A stretch of 64,000 nt of DNA, taken from Tetrapyrgos nigripes. Lineage: Eukaryota > Basidiomycota > Agaricomycetes > Agaricales > Campanellaceae. The notes under the pieces were generated by a model. That model worked only from the letters and a program-made list of their open reading frames with translations, did no database searches and was not told the origin of the DNA. This document shows positions 1-11,300 of this stretch, one piece after another; the first letter of the stretch is position 1; every line of letters starts with the position of its first letter. The translations under genes and the position numbers were made by a program. The DNA lies in NCBI GenBank assembly GCA_013368315.1, contig JAACJM010000286.1, positions 41,455 to 105,454 of the forward strand, in the 5' to 3' direction.

Positions 1-360
1 GGAGCTGGACATGATCTTGATGAAGAAGACAATAGCAGTGAGTTCTCAGCTAACTTCTTGATGCTTGCAATCCCAATCAATTGATTAACACTCACCTGAC
101 AGATGCTGAATTGTGGTATGGTATTCAGGATGACAACAATGATTCAGGTGAGAGGCATGTTGATTCTATGGTCACTCGTAGATGTCAAGTCTTGGTATGG
201 TATCAGTAGCCATAGGAGTGATGCAAATGAGAATCAGACAGGTATTCAGTAAATACCTATTCCAAAAGGCTCTGAGTCCCATTTTCATTCCAACAATCCC
301 AGAATGCAGGAACAGCTTACCTGCTATGGTGGCTGAAGATGGTGATCATACCATTTATGA

Positions 361-654
361 AGCAGTAGATGCTCCAGAAATTCAAACCCATTCACTAATG
401 ATATACAGGGTGTATTCATTGATGCATTGCATGAATTGAGAGCTCTCAACCATGTACCAGCCAGCTATGGCATCCTTCAGGACGAATGGGAAGATGGCCA
501 GTATCTGGTAGTTGAAACCATTTTCACTGGTCAGAATAGGACAAAGATGTTCAACATCCCTCTCCCAGATAGAATATGGCAACCTCAGGTGGAGCTTTGG
601 GCACAGGGTCTGGTTTTAATGGATAAGCTGCTAGCTCAGGTGTATGAAGCATAG
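361..654 (+). CDS. 3' part of an unrecognised gene
   Basis: An open frame runs to a TAG/TAA-type stop near 654 and ends in an aromatic, tryptophan-rich stretch (WEDGQYLVVE, RIWQPQVELWAQG). I do not recognise the family. The frame is open without a clear start, so it is probably the last exon of a gene or element whose 5' part lies at 1-360 or outside the window. The 200 bp after it hold pyrimidine-rich DNA with no further coding signal. It could equally be a relic of a mobile element, given the repeat-rich surroundings. Confidence 0.3.
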   Translation, partial: SSRCSRNSNPFTNDIQGVFIDALHELRALNHVPASYGILQDEWEDGQYLVVETIFTGQNRTKMFNIPLPDRIWQPQVELWAQGLVLMDKLLAQVYEA

Positions 655-848
655 ATTTTCACATTTATCACATTGATCTCAGTTAACATCAAACATAGTC
701 TTGACTATGAATGGAACTTCTTTTTGGTTCTGACTACATAAAATGTTTGGATCCACACTGCCTCTCAATATTGTACCACCATCTCTCATTATTGTACCAC
801 CATCTGCAGTCTTTGGTCTACTCTCCCTTCCTTCCTTCCTTCCCTATC

Positions 849-1905
849 ATGCTCCAAAATCTCAAAAAGAAAAAATCAAAGTTTGGTGCCACTCTGCCCA
901 CTGGCTTGAAGAAGAAGACACATTCATATACCCTCCATAAGCTTTCTGGACACCATTGTCATGGTTTACCCAAGCTAGTACCAACCTCCATGTCAAACGA
1001 TAGTGATCAAGACAAGAATGACCCAGAAGACCAGACTCATGACAATATTGACAGCTTTGACAGCAGTAATAATGAGGATGAGGACAGTGACAACATGGGC
1101 TTTGTGGCAGGTCCTGTGATGCACACTCTCCGAGAGTGCAATGGGAAACCTCACCAAGACTTGGTCAACAACCTTGTCCAGTCTATGCCAATGTTTTCAT
1201 CTTCAGCTGGGCCATCCTCCTCTGCTGTTTCAGCTGCTCAAGCAGAGACAAAGCAGGGCTTAAAGGGAAAGCAGCCTGCAGTCAAGGCCGCTGGCCAACA
1301 TCGCATCCAGAATCATAGTAGGAGGTCTAAGGGAAAACAGAAGGTAAGCCTTAGACTATGTGTTCTTCTCATTTCCCGCCTCATGTACTTATTGGATATC
1401 ATGTCTAGGCACCATCACATAATGTGTTTGGGATCAAGACACTCATATTTGTCCCAGATGGTGTAGTCAAGGTATGTTGTGATGCTCTGTTCAATTTAAT
1501 GTATTTCACCTATGATTAGGCCAATGCTACTCACAGCAACAAGCATAACATCATCAGTCCCCACTTGATGATCACCAGTAACAAGTGGCGCAAGACCCCT
1601 GGGGGTGTCACACTTCAGACACTTCATGATCGAGGTCTCACTTTCTCAAATGATTCACCAGATGGGTTTGTGTTCTGCAAGGACATGTCGAAAGCCGAAT
1701 TCATCAATGCATTACAGGCCTATCTACCTGCTCATTGTATGGAGGACAGTCTCAGTGATGTCAACAGTCTGACCTTTTTCCTGTGCCAATTTTAGGGTGG
1801 TGAGCTGGTAGTGACACCTTGGAGAACGAATTTCGATGGAAACACCATATTCGTCCACAGTAGGAACTGTTGCAATTGCTTCAGCAACAGTATGCTTGTG
1901 ATAGG
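849..1905 (+). CDS. unrecognised multi-exon gene, nuclear-type low-complexity N-terminus
   Basis: Four exons can be read. The first (849-1343) encodes a lysine-rich start (LKKKKSKFG), an acidic Asp/Ser/Asn stretch around residues 45-80 and a Ser/Ala-rich linker. It ends at a GTAAGC donor. The second (1409-1471) encodes APSHNVFGIKTLIFVPDGVV. The third starts at 1520 in phase and carries KWRKTPGGVTLQTLHDRGL. A fourth piece, about 1798-1905, encodes GELVVTPWRTNFDGNTIFVH and runs into a GTGAGT donor. The second and third acceptors are ordinary; the intron before exon 4 would be only about 36 bp, so that joint is doubtful. Family unknown. It lies directly upstream of the carbonic anhydrase exons on the same strand but reads as a separate protein. 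I chose the ATG at 849 because the upstream in-frame sequence is a pyrimidine-rich run of promoter type. Confidence 0.4.
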
Positions 1906-2018
1906 TGAGTTTTTGTCATGAATCTCTTCATGCCTTTGTCTTCAAACCCTGTTTTCCTTCATTCTTTTGCTTTTAGTCTTCTTTCCAGTACTTTGGCTTA
2001 TCCAGATCTTGTTCCTCT

Positions 2019-2914
2019 TTGTTTTCCCTCTTCTTTGCTTTGCTTCCTTTGTTCCTCTTTTTTCACCACCCACCAGGTCCCATCAACTGGGCAGGCCTCA
2101 AACCAGAGTACTGTGAATGTGCTCTCAGATGCAACCAATCCCCCATCAATTTCAACCAGAGTATCTCCTTTGCTACTGAAATACCCCACATAAACATCCC
2201 ATTGACATCCTGGGCTAAAATTCAGAACATTGGGTCTACGGTTCAAGTGTTTATTGATGGGATGACGACATTTAGTGGAAAGACGTATCATTTGATTCAA
2301 TATCACTTCCATACACCTAGTGAGCATAGGATTGAGAATGAGTATTATCCGTTGGAGATGCATATGGTGCATGAAGCTGATGGTAAGTCCTCCCTCCTGG
2401 TCTTCATTCTACTTGCATATGTCACTAACAATCATTTTTATTACAGACGGCGAACACATTGTCATTGGTGTCCTCTTCCAACTGTCCAACTTTGGTCACA
2501 CTACCAATTTTGTACATCAAACTATCGTCAACATCAATGATATCAGGGAACCCAGGACACAAAGCATCACTGGGTACCTTGACTTTAGTATACTGGCCAA
2601 AGCCTTCCAGATTACGCCTATTTACCAGTACACTGGATCACTCACGATGCCTCCTTGTACTGAGGGGGTTACGTTCTTGACACTTGTACATCCTGTGAGT
2701 GTCTTTTCCACTCTGGGACAGGGCATTTTGTTAATCTACTTGCTTTTTCCTTATCTGTTTCTATCTACCCCACCCATCCGTTCAGATGGCATTGGACGTC
2801 ATTTCATACAATAAATTAAAATATGTCATGAAGTTCAATGTGAGGTACACACAGAACAATCTTGGTGAAGAAAACTTGTTACAAATTTCCGCACGAGAGA
2901 TATCTGAACTTTAA
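2019..2914 (+). CDS. alpha-class carbonic anhydrase, N-terminus uncertain
   Basis: Zinc enzyme interconverting CO2 and bicarbonate; alpha-class enzymes are usually secreted or periplasmic. Three exons (2019-2382, 2447-2694, 2786-2914) join in phase through GTAAGT/CAG and GTGAGT/CAG introns and give about 246 residues. Family landmarks are in order: GPINWAGL, NQSPINF, the zinc ligands in HFHTPSEH (about H96 and H98) and in LEMHMVH (about H115), the TGSLTMPPCTEGV active-site segment, and a C-terminal KFNVRYTQNN. The Met at 2019 gives a hydrophobic leader (MFSLFFALLPLFLFF) resembling a signal peptide. That DNA is also a perfect pyrimidine tract ending in CACCAG just before GPINW, so it may instead be an intron acceptor with the true first exon, carrying the usual FxYxG segment, lost. 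Stop TAA at 2912-2914. Catalytic core intact; start unresolved. Confidence 0.8.
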
Positions 2915-3007
2915 CTCGCGCATTGGCATCTGGTGAGTTTTTTCCTGCAGAATATGTTCATGACTTTGTTCGGAATTTTAATGTTCTGCTTTTCCTTGCT
3001 ACAGTAT

Positions 3008-3062
3008 TTACGAGGCTGAAAGAATGAGGCTGAGTTGTTTACACTGCGTTTCTGCAGGTGGC
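3008..3062 (+). repeat. partial copy of a dispersed repeat (family also at 44818 and 47003)
   Basis: The segment ACGAGGCTGAAAGAATGAGG followed by CTGAGTTGTTTACACT matches the start of the longer copies at 44818 and 47003 with few differences, then diverges. It lies about 100 bp after the carbonic anhydrase stop. The rest of 2915-3550 is pyrimidine-rich and shows no supported gene. Confidence 0.5.
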
Positions 3063-3555
3063 TATGTCAATTATGTCCTGATTTCTCCCATCCATTTCTT
3101 TCCGCATATCAGACACTCTGATCAGTGTTTCCTTTTCTTTTCCAACCATATACAGGGTTTGATATGTCCAACTGGACCTTTCTTCCTTTTCCCCTACAAT
3201 GATGTTGACTCGTACCTCTCTGCTTCGTTGCCCTTATTAACATTGCTTCTGTGCAAGCTTAGCTATGATTTCTTTCACAGCAGCAGTGCTGCATCACTCG
3301 TTGTTTTGGTTCTCTTTCCCTTTCCCTTTGAATATACTCTTGGTTCTAAGGTGTCTGTATATTTCGACTCAATGCCCAATTCTGTTCCGATGCACCCTTC
3401 ATCTTTTCCACTTTTGATTCTACGGATTCTGTTCATGAAGATTCAATGCACGAGTGAAGTAGTTTGATAGTCTCTTCACATGTACTTGTATACTCTTAAT
3501 GGTAAGTAGTAAAGAAGTCAAATAGAAAATAATGTGTATTTATCATTCCCACACT

Positions 3556-4734
3556 GTAATACCATTTCTGGTATTGTATGAGGACACGTCACACATAGCC
3601 AGCCTCTAGACATGTAGACCTATCAGGAACAAGTGACGCGTAAGTCGTAGCCCCTATCTTTTCTTTTATCATTATTCTTCTTCATAAGGACCGTACATCT
3701 TCTCAGCTCTTTTCCATTTGTTTTAAAAATTCATTATTCCTTATTCACTAGTATATTTTCATTTCTCTTGACTCCCACCACACTCATACATGTATCATGC
3801 CTGGTACATGTTTTATACCAATTCCGTCAGCCTATCTCATACTCATTTCTTCTTATACGTCTTTCTCTTACAAGTTTTAGACTTAAAATCCCTCATTTTC
3901 TTACTATTACTGACTTGGCGCGTAGTACATAAATACCTAGTACTTACATGCACACAATATACCAAGTTATCCACTACCAACTTCACTCTTCCTAGCCTAA
4001 GCCAATCCAGTCCAAAGTCCCAGTCTCCCAGCTCTTTCCCAGAAAGCCTCTCATTGTTCCCATCTTCCTATTGTTGTAAGGGGAAATAAACCAATAAGAA
4101 AACTCCCCGAAACCGAAGTAAGTTCAAGAAAATAATCTAGTGGCTGAAAATGGTGCTGATCTATCCACTCTAGGGCAGACAGACCAAAGATAATTGAAAC
4201 AGCGGATATGAAAGAGACGAGAGGGTGAGTAGAGGCTTTCTGGGAGAGAGCTGGGAGGTTGGGATTTGGGTAGGATTCGACTTAGGCTGGGACTGGTGAA
4301 GTTGGAACTTGGTAACTTGGTATTTTCGATGTAAGTACTACTATTTATACAAAAATGAGGCTCGAGACCTGAGTTGATAAATAGCAAGTAAACGAAAGAT
4401 ATTGAGGTTCAAACGCATAAGAGACAGACACAGAGGAGATGATAAGTATAAAAGGTGTGCTCGGAAAATAGGTATAAAACTTGTTCCAGCTGTGATACAT
4501 GTACGCGTTTGATGGAGGATAGGATAAATAAATTATAGACGAGAATAAGGGATAATGAAATAAGGAAGTAAATGGAAAAGAGCCGAGATGGTGTAAGGTA
4601 CATAGAAGATAAGAAATAAGAGAAAAAGAAATAGGGGTTGAAGCGTACTCATGACTTTGATTTCCAAGCTTCCTGTGCGTCTAGGGGCTAGCTGCATCTG
4701 ATGCGTCTTCCTGCAATACCAGAAATGGTATTAC
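3556..4734. mobile_element. 1.18-kb fold-back element with long inverted arms
   Basis: Both ends carry the same 21-bp sequence in inverted orientation (starts GTAATACCATTTCTGG), exact at 3556-3576 and 4714-4734. This terminal motif is itself a small hairpin, AATACCA...TGGTATT. Inside, the arms remain recognisable as imperfect inverted repeats almost to the centre. For example, the translated peptide STTNFTLPSLSQ on the plus strand near 3970-4010 is mirrored by SSNFTSPSLSR on the minus strand near 4270-4310. No transposase is encoded. A flanking ACT on each side may be a 3-bp target duplication. It is a non-autonomous fold-back or long-TIR MITE; the superfamily is not assignable from what is visible. 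Confidence 0.75.
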
Positions 4735-6382
4735 ACTATCTCATTGCTGTTTCAGATATTTCTTGGTTGTTACTGCCTAGAAAGTGCCACCGTCAACCTC
4801 TAGACAATTTCTCGGACTTACCTGGGTTCGAGGAGTTTTCTATTTAGGTTTATATCTTCCGTGTCAGCGCTGTCCGGCCTCGTACGAGCCACGCCTCAGC
4901 GCTGGCCCACACCCCTTTCATACTGCGTAATGGTCAGAGTAACTACTAACCAGCCAATTGTAATATGAAGGTCCTATAGTATACAACACTCCTGCTCGTA
5001 GTTCCAGTTTGCGGAAGAATATCACAATCGAAACCAGCCAATAGATGAGACCACCTTGTTTATATGTACCTATCTACTAGCCCAGATTTATTTATTTATG
5101 TATGTATGGATCACATTTAAGATTCAATATCGAATGGCTGTTCCGTAAGTTACCTATACTGTCACGGTCGTTGTTTCCTTCTTCCAAAATGAGCGGGGTC
5201 GAATACTGACAACTTCATTTCTCATATTCTATCTCATGCCTATCTTTTATAGACAAAGAAACTGACCTCCCCCCGCCTCTTTCTTATGGCCTGTCCACGG
5301 CTGGTCTTACGATGTCTTCATTGGGGGGTTATACCCTAACCAACTCCTGGAATGGGGTTACGACCTTCACGGCAAGACACTTGAATTAGCTGTTCCAGTT
5401 CAGCAGGGTCAGGCATTGCTGAGGTGGGTGAGTTGTTCTTTGATGAGATGAATCCAGAGGGATGAGTCACATTGAAACCGTGTATTATTTGCGATTTGGG
5501 GTATGCGAACACTGCTTGGAGAGGAAGAACCGGTGCTTGACATATGGAGTGACTGTTGAGAGCGTAAACTGGTATTTTTGTCTTATTGAAGTTGGGTAGA
5601 ATCAAGGGATGATGATTGTAGAAGAAGAGAGTCCTGAGAGAACGCCGATGTCGAAATTTGTTGACAAGTCCTTGGGGGAAAAGGAGGACTTGATGATAGA
5701 GAGGCAAGAATTACAAGCAAGTTTGTACTTCCTTCCTAACATGTAACAAGTAGGACTTTCAGTAAGTGTGCTCAAGCTCTTCATCAACCCAGTCCTTCAC
5801 TCCTTTCAACAACACTTCTATGAAAAGCCTTTACCTTCTCACGATCAAGGAAATCCTCGACGGGTGGTAAGGGTAAGAGAGACGCAGGAAGTGTGCATTA
5901 AAGAATGCCAAGGAGATCTGAAAACCATGTATGTATACCACTAGTGTAAAGGGAAACTAATTCCATAAGTGCTGTATGTACATAAGTATCGGATGGTTGT
6001 TCAAGAGTTTAGAAGTAGAACCGAAGGGTTAGCTCCATTCGTATGTCTCCGTACATAGAGCAACAGTAATTGAACTTTGAGACATTCCAAGCAATCTACA
6101 AAAGAAGTTGACTTGGACTTTCATGCAGAGAGGGTCGGACTAGAGTCCAAGGCTACCTCAAACCCAGAGGGGATCAATATTTCAGCCCATAGAGAGGATG
6201 TGAGCATCAACAAGGGAAAGTGCAGTTAGAACATTGTAGGATAAAGGTAGTAGAAGAAAAGTGGTAGAAAGCTCTCACAGTGCTGCGAGGTACACACACA
6301 GTAAGATCACAATACAGAAGATACAGAAATAAATCAGAAGGCGAACGTTCGCAGAAAAACTTGTCCCAGTCGAGTGTACCGA
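4735..6382. other. intergenic stretch, no supported gene
   Basis: Only short open frames occur here. One at 5336-5707 on the minus strand (123 codons) has no recognisable motif and no convincing start. I see no RNA gene or repeat. It lies between the fold-back element and the 3' end of the ABC transporter pseudogene, so it may hold that gene's terminator. Confidence 0.4.
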
Positions 6383-8041
6383 TTAGTCATTAGACAAAGC
6401 GTCACGACCGCCAAAAAGTCCTCTTAACCCGGTCCTCCGAATACGGAAGAAATATGTCAACAAGAAGACTGCTGCCACCTGCATACCAAGTACAATGAGT
6501 TTATAATTAAAATAATGAGATGAAAAAACCTCAAGATGTACATTAAACACCACATATCCCCATACCACACCCAGGTCTCTCCAATGATGTGAGTACTGTA
6601 CGTTCAAGTTGGCAGCAAGGAACTCGTCCGTCGTACGTGCCGCACAGTACAAACAGCTTGAATCATCACTGGAGTCCGCCAAATAGCCACCGACGTTCTG
6701 AATGAAAGGATCAAGATATTGGTGACACGACATTCCGGAGGGAGGTATGATAGGAACTAGTTCGACTGATGAGCAGGTAAGCTCAGCATGGCCAACAGCT
6801 GTAATGTAACAGCAGGGCGAAGATCCGCATTAGTATTTGATAGAAATATAATCAAGGTCATGCGTACCTTGTCCTGCAAATCCCTCGACGAGATAAGTGA
6901 AGGGGCTGACGCGATACATCCACTTCCACCACCCGAGCCTACGGTAAGGCTGGATGATGCCAGTGCTATTTCGGCTAACCCATCAGTCAGCCATTCGTAT
7001 GGGGGGAAAGGGGAAGCCTACAAAGTGACCGCAAAAGTGAAAAGCCCAAAATAGAGCAACGATGCTATAAGTGAACTAGGAGCCATGGCCGCCAGTGAGA
7101 GGACTTTAATTTCAGATAAATCAGTAAGGCAGGTACGTCTGCGGGTGTATAATGACCCACCGAAACTCGTATAGAAGAAAGGGAACGTAAAGCCCATCAT
7201 CAAGTACGAGTAACCCGCACGATCTGTTGGAAGGCCGACAATCCAATACCAGATGACGAAGAAAACAGAGGACCCAATGACGTTGAAGACGGTTTCAGCT
7301 ATAAGCTGAGCAGTAGTTAGAGCTGTCCAACTGTAAACGCGACTGGCACGCTCTCGCAGCTCGTATATACTGCGAGTCTGGATGAAAGGGATGTGGATCT
7401 GATCGCCGATGGGGCAGAGAGGATGAAAGCCATGAATGTGGCCTGTATAATAGGGCGTCAATGAAGACTGCAGAAACCTATGGCCATGAGGCACTCACAA
7501 ACACTTTGTTCTGCGTTCCCTGCAACGTATTCTTGGCCTGGAAAAACGTGAAACCCATAAACACTCCTCCAATGATATTCAACATGAGTTTGTTCATCAG
7601 ATATATCGGGTCTCTCCAATGTCGTTGAAAGTCCCTCTTGAGAAGAGTCATCATCTGGGTGTACCAACTACTCGCAAACTCTCCGCTGTTGAGTCGCCGT
7701 CCTTGGTTGCCCTCGCCATTCGAGTCCTTTTGTCCGTTTCCCAAAATGACATCAAGTTCCTGATCTAGTTCTTTGGATTCGGCGAGTTGGTCCATACTTT
7801 GTTCCAATCAGTGCCTCCGTTGGTGTTACTGTATCCCGCCGCCCCAATGACATCAAGCATGTACTCGGCACTAGAGAACAGAGGTTCATTGGTAAGCCCA
7901 TGGATTGAAAGGTCTAACTTACAGATTGGCTTCCGCGGGACAAGGTCTAGCCCCGTTCCTCTCGAAATAGCTAATAAGGGACTGGCCATGGGATCCTAGT
8001 TCTCCTTGATACACAATCTGTCCCCCGCTCTTCAGAAGAAG
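6383..8041 (-). pseudogene. PDR-type ABC transporter, C-terminal segment (second membrane domain)
   Basis: Part of one minus-strand gene spanning 6383-24242. Reading downward from 8041: [47 protein letters not shown], a linker, then the second transmembrane domain (KRDFQRHWRDPIYLMNK, FMGFTFFQAKNTLQG, YSWTALTTAQLIAE, WYWIVGLPTDRAG, LAAMAPSSLIASLL), then QPYRRLGWWKWMYRVSP, the cysteine-containing extracellular loop, and a final membrane helix ending GLFGGRDALSND with stop at 6383. Family members are plasma-membrane drug and metabolite exporters. Introns with GT-AG borders are visible near 6480, 6770-6890, 6980-7030, 7090-7150, 7440-7500 and 7870-7920. Frame changes near 7780 and 7415 are not explained by introns, so this segment is broken even apart from the insertion at its upstream edge. 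Confidence 0.85.
8037..8041. repeat. 5-bp target site duplication AGAAG, left copy
   Basis: AGAAG immediately precedes the left LTR and is repeated right after the right LTR at 13081-13085. Removing the element and one copy restores the transporter reading frame across the site (FDRIL joined to LLKSGG), which confirms the borders. Confidence 0.95.
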
Positions 8042-8277
8042 TGTTGGAATTTAATGATAACGATCATATTACTAAGCTACTACGCATACGGCAATCAATC
8101 AAGTACTGCGGACATACGGTCAAATGATCATACGGATATACTTAGACTATTTATATTGTTATACTACTTTGATTAATGATATATACTTGAGAGTCAAGCG
8201 AGATACGTTCGCACGCTCTTACCCCCCACTTTGTGACTCTCACTAAGACTATTCGCTAAGATAACCTAAGTCTAATA
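8042..8277 (+). repeat. 5' LTR of the Copia element
   Basis: 236 bp, starting TGTTGGAATTTAATG and ending AAGTCTAATA; identical by eye to 12845-13080. As in other LTR elements it should carry the promoter and polyadenylation signals of the element. Confidence 0.95.
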
Positions 8278-8292
8278 GGTTATGGGCCCCGC
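8278..8292 (+). other. primer-binding site, half-tRNA type (initiator Met)
   Basis: The bases directly after the 5' LTR, GGTTATGGGCCC, are complementary to the anticodon stem-loop (GGGCYCATAACC) of eukaryotic initiator methionine tRNA rather than to its 3' end. Drosophila copia and related hemiviruses prime from a cleaved 5' half of this tRNA. The match is seen in the sequence; use of this primer is inferred. Confidence 0.65.
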
Positions 8293-8370
8293 CTAGCTTG
8301 CTATAACTCCGATAAACACTTGTTCTACTCTGCTTTACTCTCTACTCGTACTCTGTTCTTGGACTAGTAT

Positions 8371-11300
8371 ATGACTAGTCGACAAACTCGATCTCAAGGA
8401 TCAGCCCCAGATATCCCACTTCCTACTACCAGTCGCCACTCTAGTGCACACCCCTCTGGTACCCAAACTCCTACTCCGCCTGTATCATCTACTTCACAAG
8501 TACAACCACTTGATCCTCTCTTCCAAAACCCTCTTCCATTCCCACTTGATCCCATTATGTCTGATGCTGGCGAACATACTAGGACTGATGTCCGGGATAC
8601 TGCCCCTACTTCACCATCATCTCCTCCATCTACCTCTACTTCGTCGGTCGCATTATCTGTGCCCGAAAACACAAACCCCAACTACGTGATGCCGCTCAGC
8701 GACATCAACAAAGCTTTTGATTCCCTGACAGTTCTTACTGGCAGTGAGAATTGGAAAATGTGGTACTTCCGCGTTAATAACGCTATACGGGTGATTCGTC
8801 ACCAACACTTTAAAAGTTCCGGGTTACATCCTGGTAATACTGTCAAACTAGCCTGTTTTAACGCTATTACAGGCAAGATTGATGATAAAATCATGATCCA
8901 CTACACCGAAGAGTCGGATGCGATAGAGCTTATCGAGAAGCTCAAGCAACGCTTCGACCCTTCATCCACAGTTCAAGAGTCTAACGAGCTGTGGAAACTC
9001 TTCAACTTACGTAAACCAGTCTGGGAGTTTGATAAGCTCCTCGACGAAGCTCAGGATCTCTGGGCTTCTATCAAGAAGAGAGACATAGATGTCTCAGACC
9101 AAGTTTTTTACTCAGCTCTAGTGGGGATTATTCCTCCTCACTATCACTTTGTTCGCAGTTCTTACGAAGCAACTGTGGATGCAGCTGCAGCTACATGGGA
9201 TGCCACTACTGCAGCTGAAGGGGAGAAACCCGTATACAGAGCCGTTGACCTCATTGCGCGGCTAAAGAAGGAATTCACAAACTATCGTTTGAGCAATGCT
9301 CGAACGTATCCTTCGAAGAAGTCCGACAAGAAGTCTGGTAGCACTAGTCAAGGCGGTGCTCAACGATCGGACAAGTCAAAAGGGGAACGCGCTAACGCCG
9401 CAGCGCCGTTCCAGAAGCCTTCTGATGTCAAAAAGGATCGGAAGTGCTTCAACTGCAACAAGATGGGTCATACGACCCTGACGTGCCCAGAACCGTGGAC
9501 TGAAAAGTCCAAAGAAGCTATGAAGAAGAAAGGGATTACTAAACAATCCAACAAAGGCAAGACTAAGGAGAATGCATCAGTTGCCATCTCCATGCCTGCG
9601 TCTTCTTCTTCTCAAATTGCGACTACGTCAACTTCGCAATCGGACTGGGTACAGTCAATTTCTTCGAGCGACGTTGAGATGGAAGACTCAGAGACTCCAG
9701 TGAGTCATCATATTTCCCTACCTGCTTTTACCGCGATCTCTGACCAAGATCATACGCATATCATTGATTCTGGTGCTACTATACACTGTACACCGTATCT
9801 TAACTTACTTTTTAACGTTCATACTACGCCTGCCATAACTTTAACTGTTGCCAATTCAGAGCATCTAGATCTTCGATTAGCAGGCGATATGCGGGTAGAA
9901 GTTAGGAAGGACAATGGTGAGTCTTCATCGATCACTCTTAAAAATGTATACTATAACTCAAAACTTCCGTTTACTTTAATCAGTATTTCACAAAAAGCGG
10001 ACTATACTTTTACTTTTCATGATCATTTATGTATAATACGGAATGATAAGGACAATTTCATTGGCGTTATACACGAGAGCGCCAAACTTTACTCCATCAC
10101 AACTAAAAAATTGAGTGATAACGTTGCTACTTTAAGTTTATACGAACTTCACAAACAAATTGGTCATATGAGTTATACAAATCTAAAAACATTACTAAAA
10201 ACAGATAAATCTATTATTACAACCATTATTAATGATTGGACAGAAACTCAATGCGAAGACTGCATCATCAATAATATACACAGACTTTCTGTTCCGAAAC
10301 AACGTACTTCAGAATTAGCAGAAAACTTCGGAGACCATTTTCATATTGATATATTTGGTCCATTACGAACTGCCTCTATTGAAGGCTACAAATACTGGTT
10401 AACCATCGTTGACGACTGTACGCGTTGGTTAATATTATCTCCACTTAAAACAAAAGACGAAGCCTATACCCAATGGGTTACATTTACTACTGAACTATTT
10501 ACGCAATATGGTATCAAAGTTAAAATTCTACAATCAGACAACGATGCCGTATTTACTTCGGGTGCATTCAAAAACTACCTGAAAGCACAAGGTACAATTG
10601 CACGTTATACAGTTCATGACACGCCTCAGCAAAACGGAGTTGCTGAAAACATACATCAACATATCATGAATGGTATTCGTGTTAATCTGCATACCGGAAA
10701 ACTACCTAATCGTTTATGGTGGCATGCAGGACTTTATACTATGTACATACTTAATAGATCTCCGAAAACTGCATTAAAAATGCAAACTCCCTATTTCAAA
10801 CGTTATGGTGTTAACGCAAACTTAGACAATCTACATAGCTTTGGTACACCTTGCATTGTATATGACGAAGCAAGAACTAGTAAACTAACTCCTAAAGGAA
10901 AACGTGGAGTTTGGTTAGGCTTTGACGATCATTCAAAAGGCCATTATGTCTACTTTGGTACTAAAGTGAATGTAGAACGCAACTTGCAATTCTTAACGTC
11001 CAAATCGCAAGTTGAAGGGGAGTTACAAAACAAAAATCAAGAACCATTAGAAACTACAGAAGAAAATACAACTGAAACTCCAACTTCTCAGGAACACGAA
11101 CCTGAACCAATGGATGTTGACGAAGACGAAACTAAACAACCTGATGGCCCAAGACGATCAAAAAGGATCCAAGAAGCCAGAGGTTTACTCTACGATGAAG
11201 TTGAACAAAACATTGCTTTCTTCTTAACAGAATTCAATGTTTACTACGCTGATAACATTGGCGATCCAATTTCATTCAAGGATGTACTCAATCATCCACA

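Noticed and set aside
3024..3467. 147-codon frame after the carbonic anhydrase
   Set aside because: Pyrimidine-rich DNA giving Phe/Leu/Ser-rich text, and it begins in a dispersed repeat.
5336..5707. 123-codon minus-strand frame as a gene
   Set aside because: No motif, start or splice support; length is compatible with chance.
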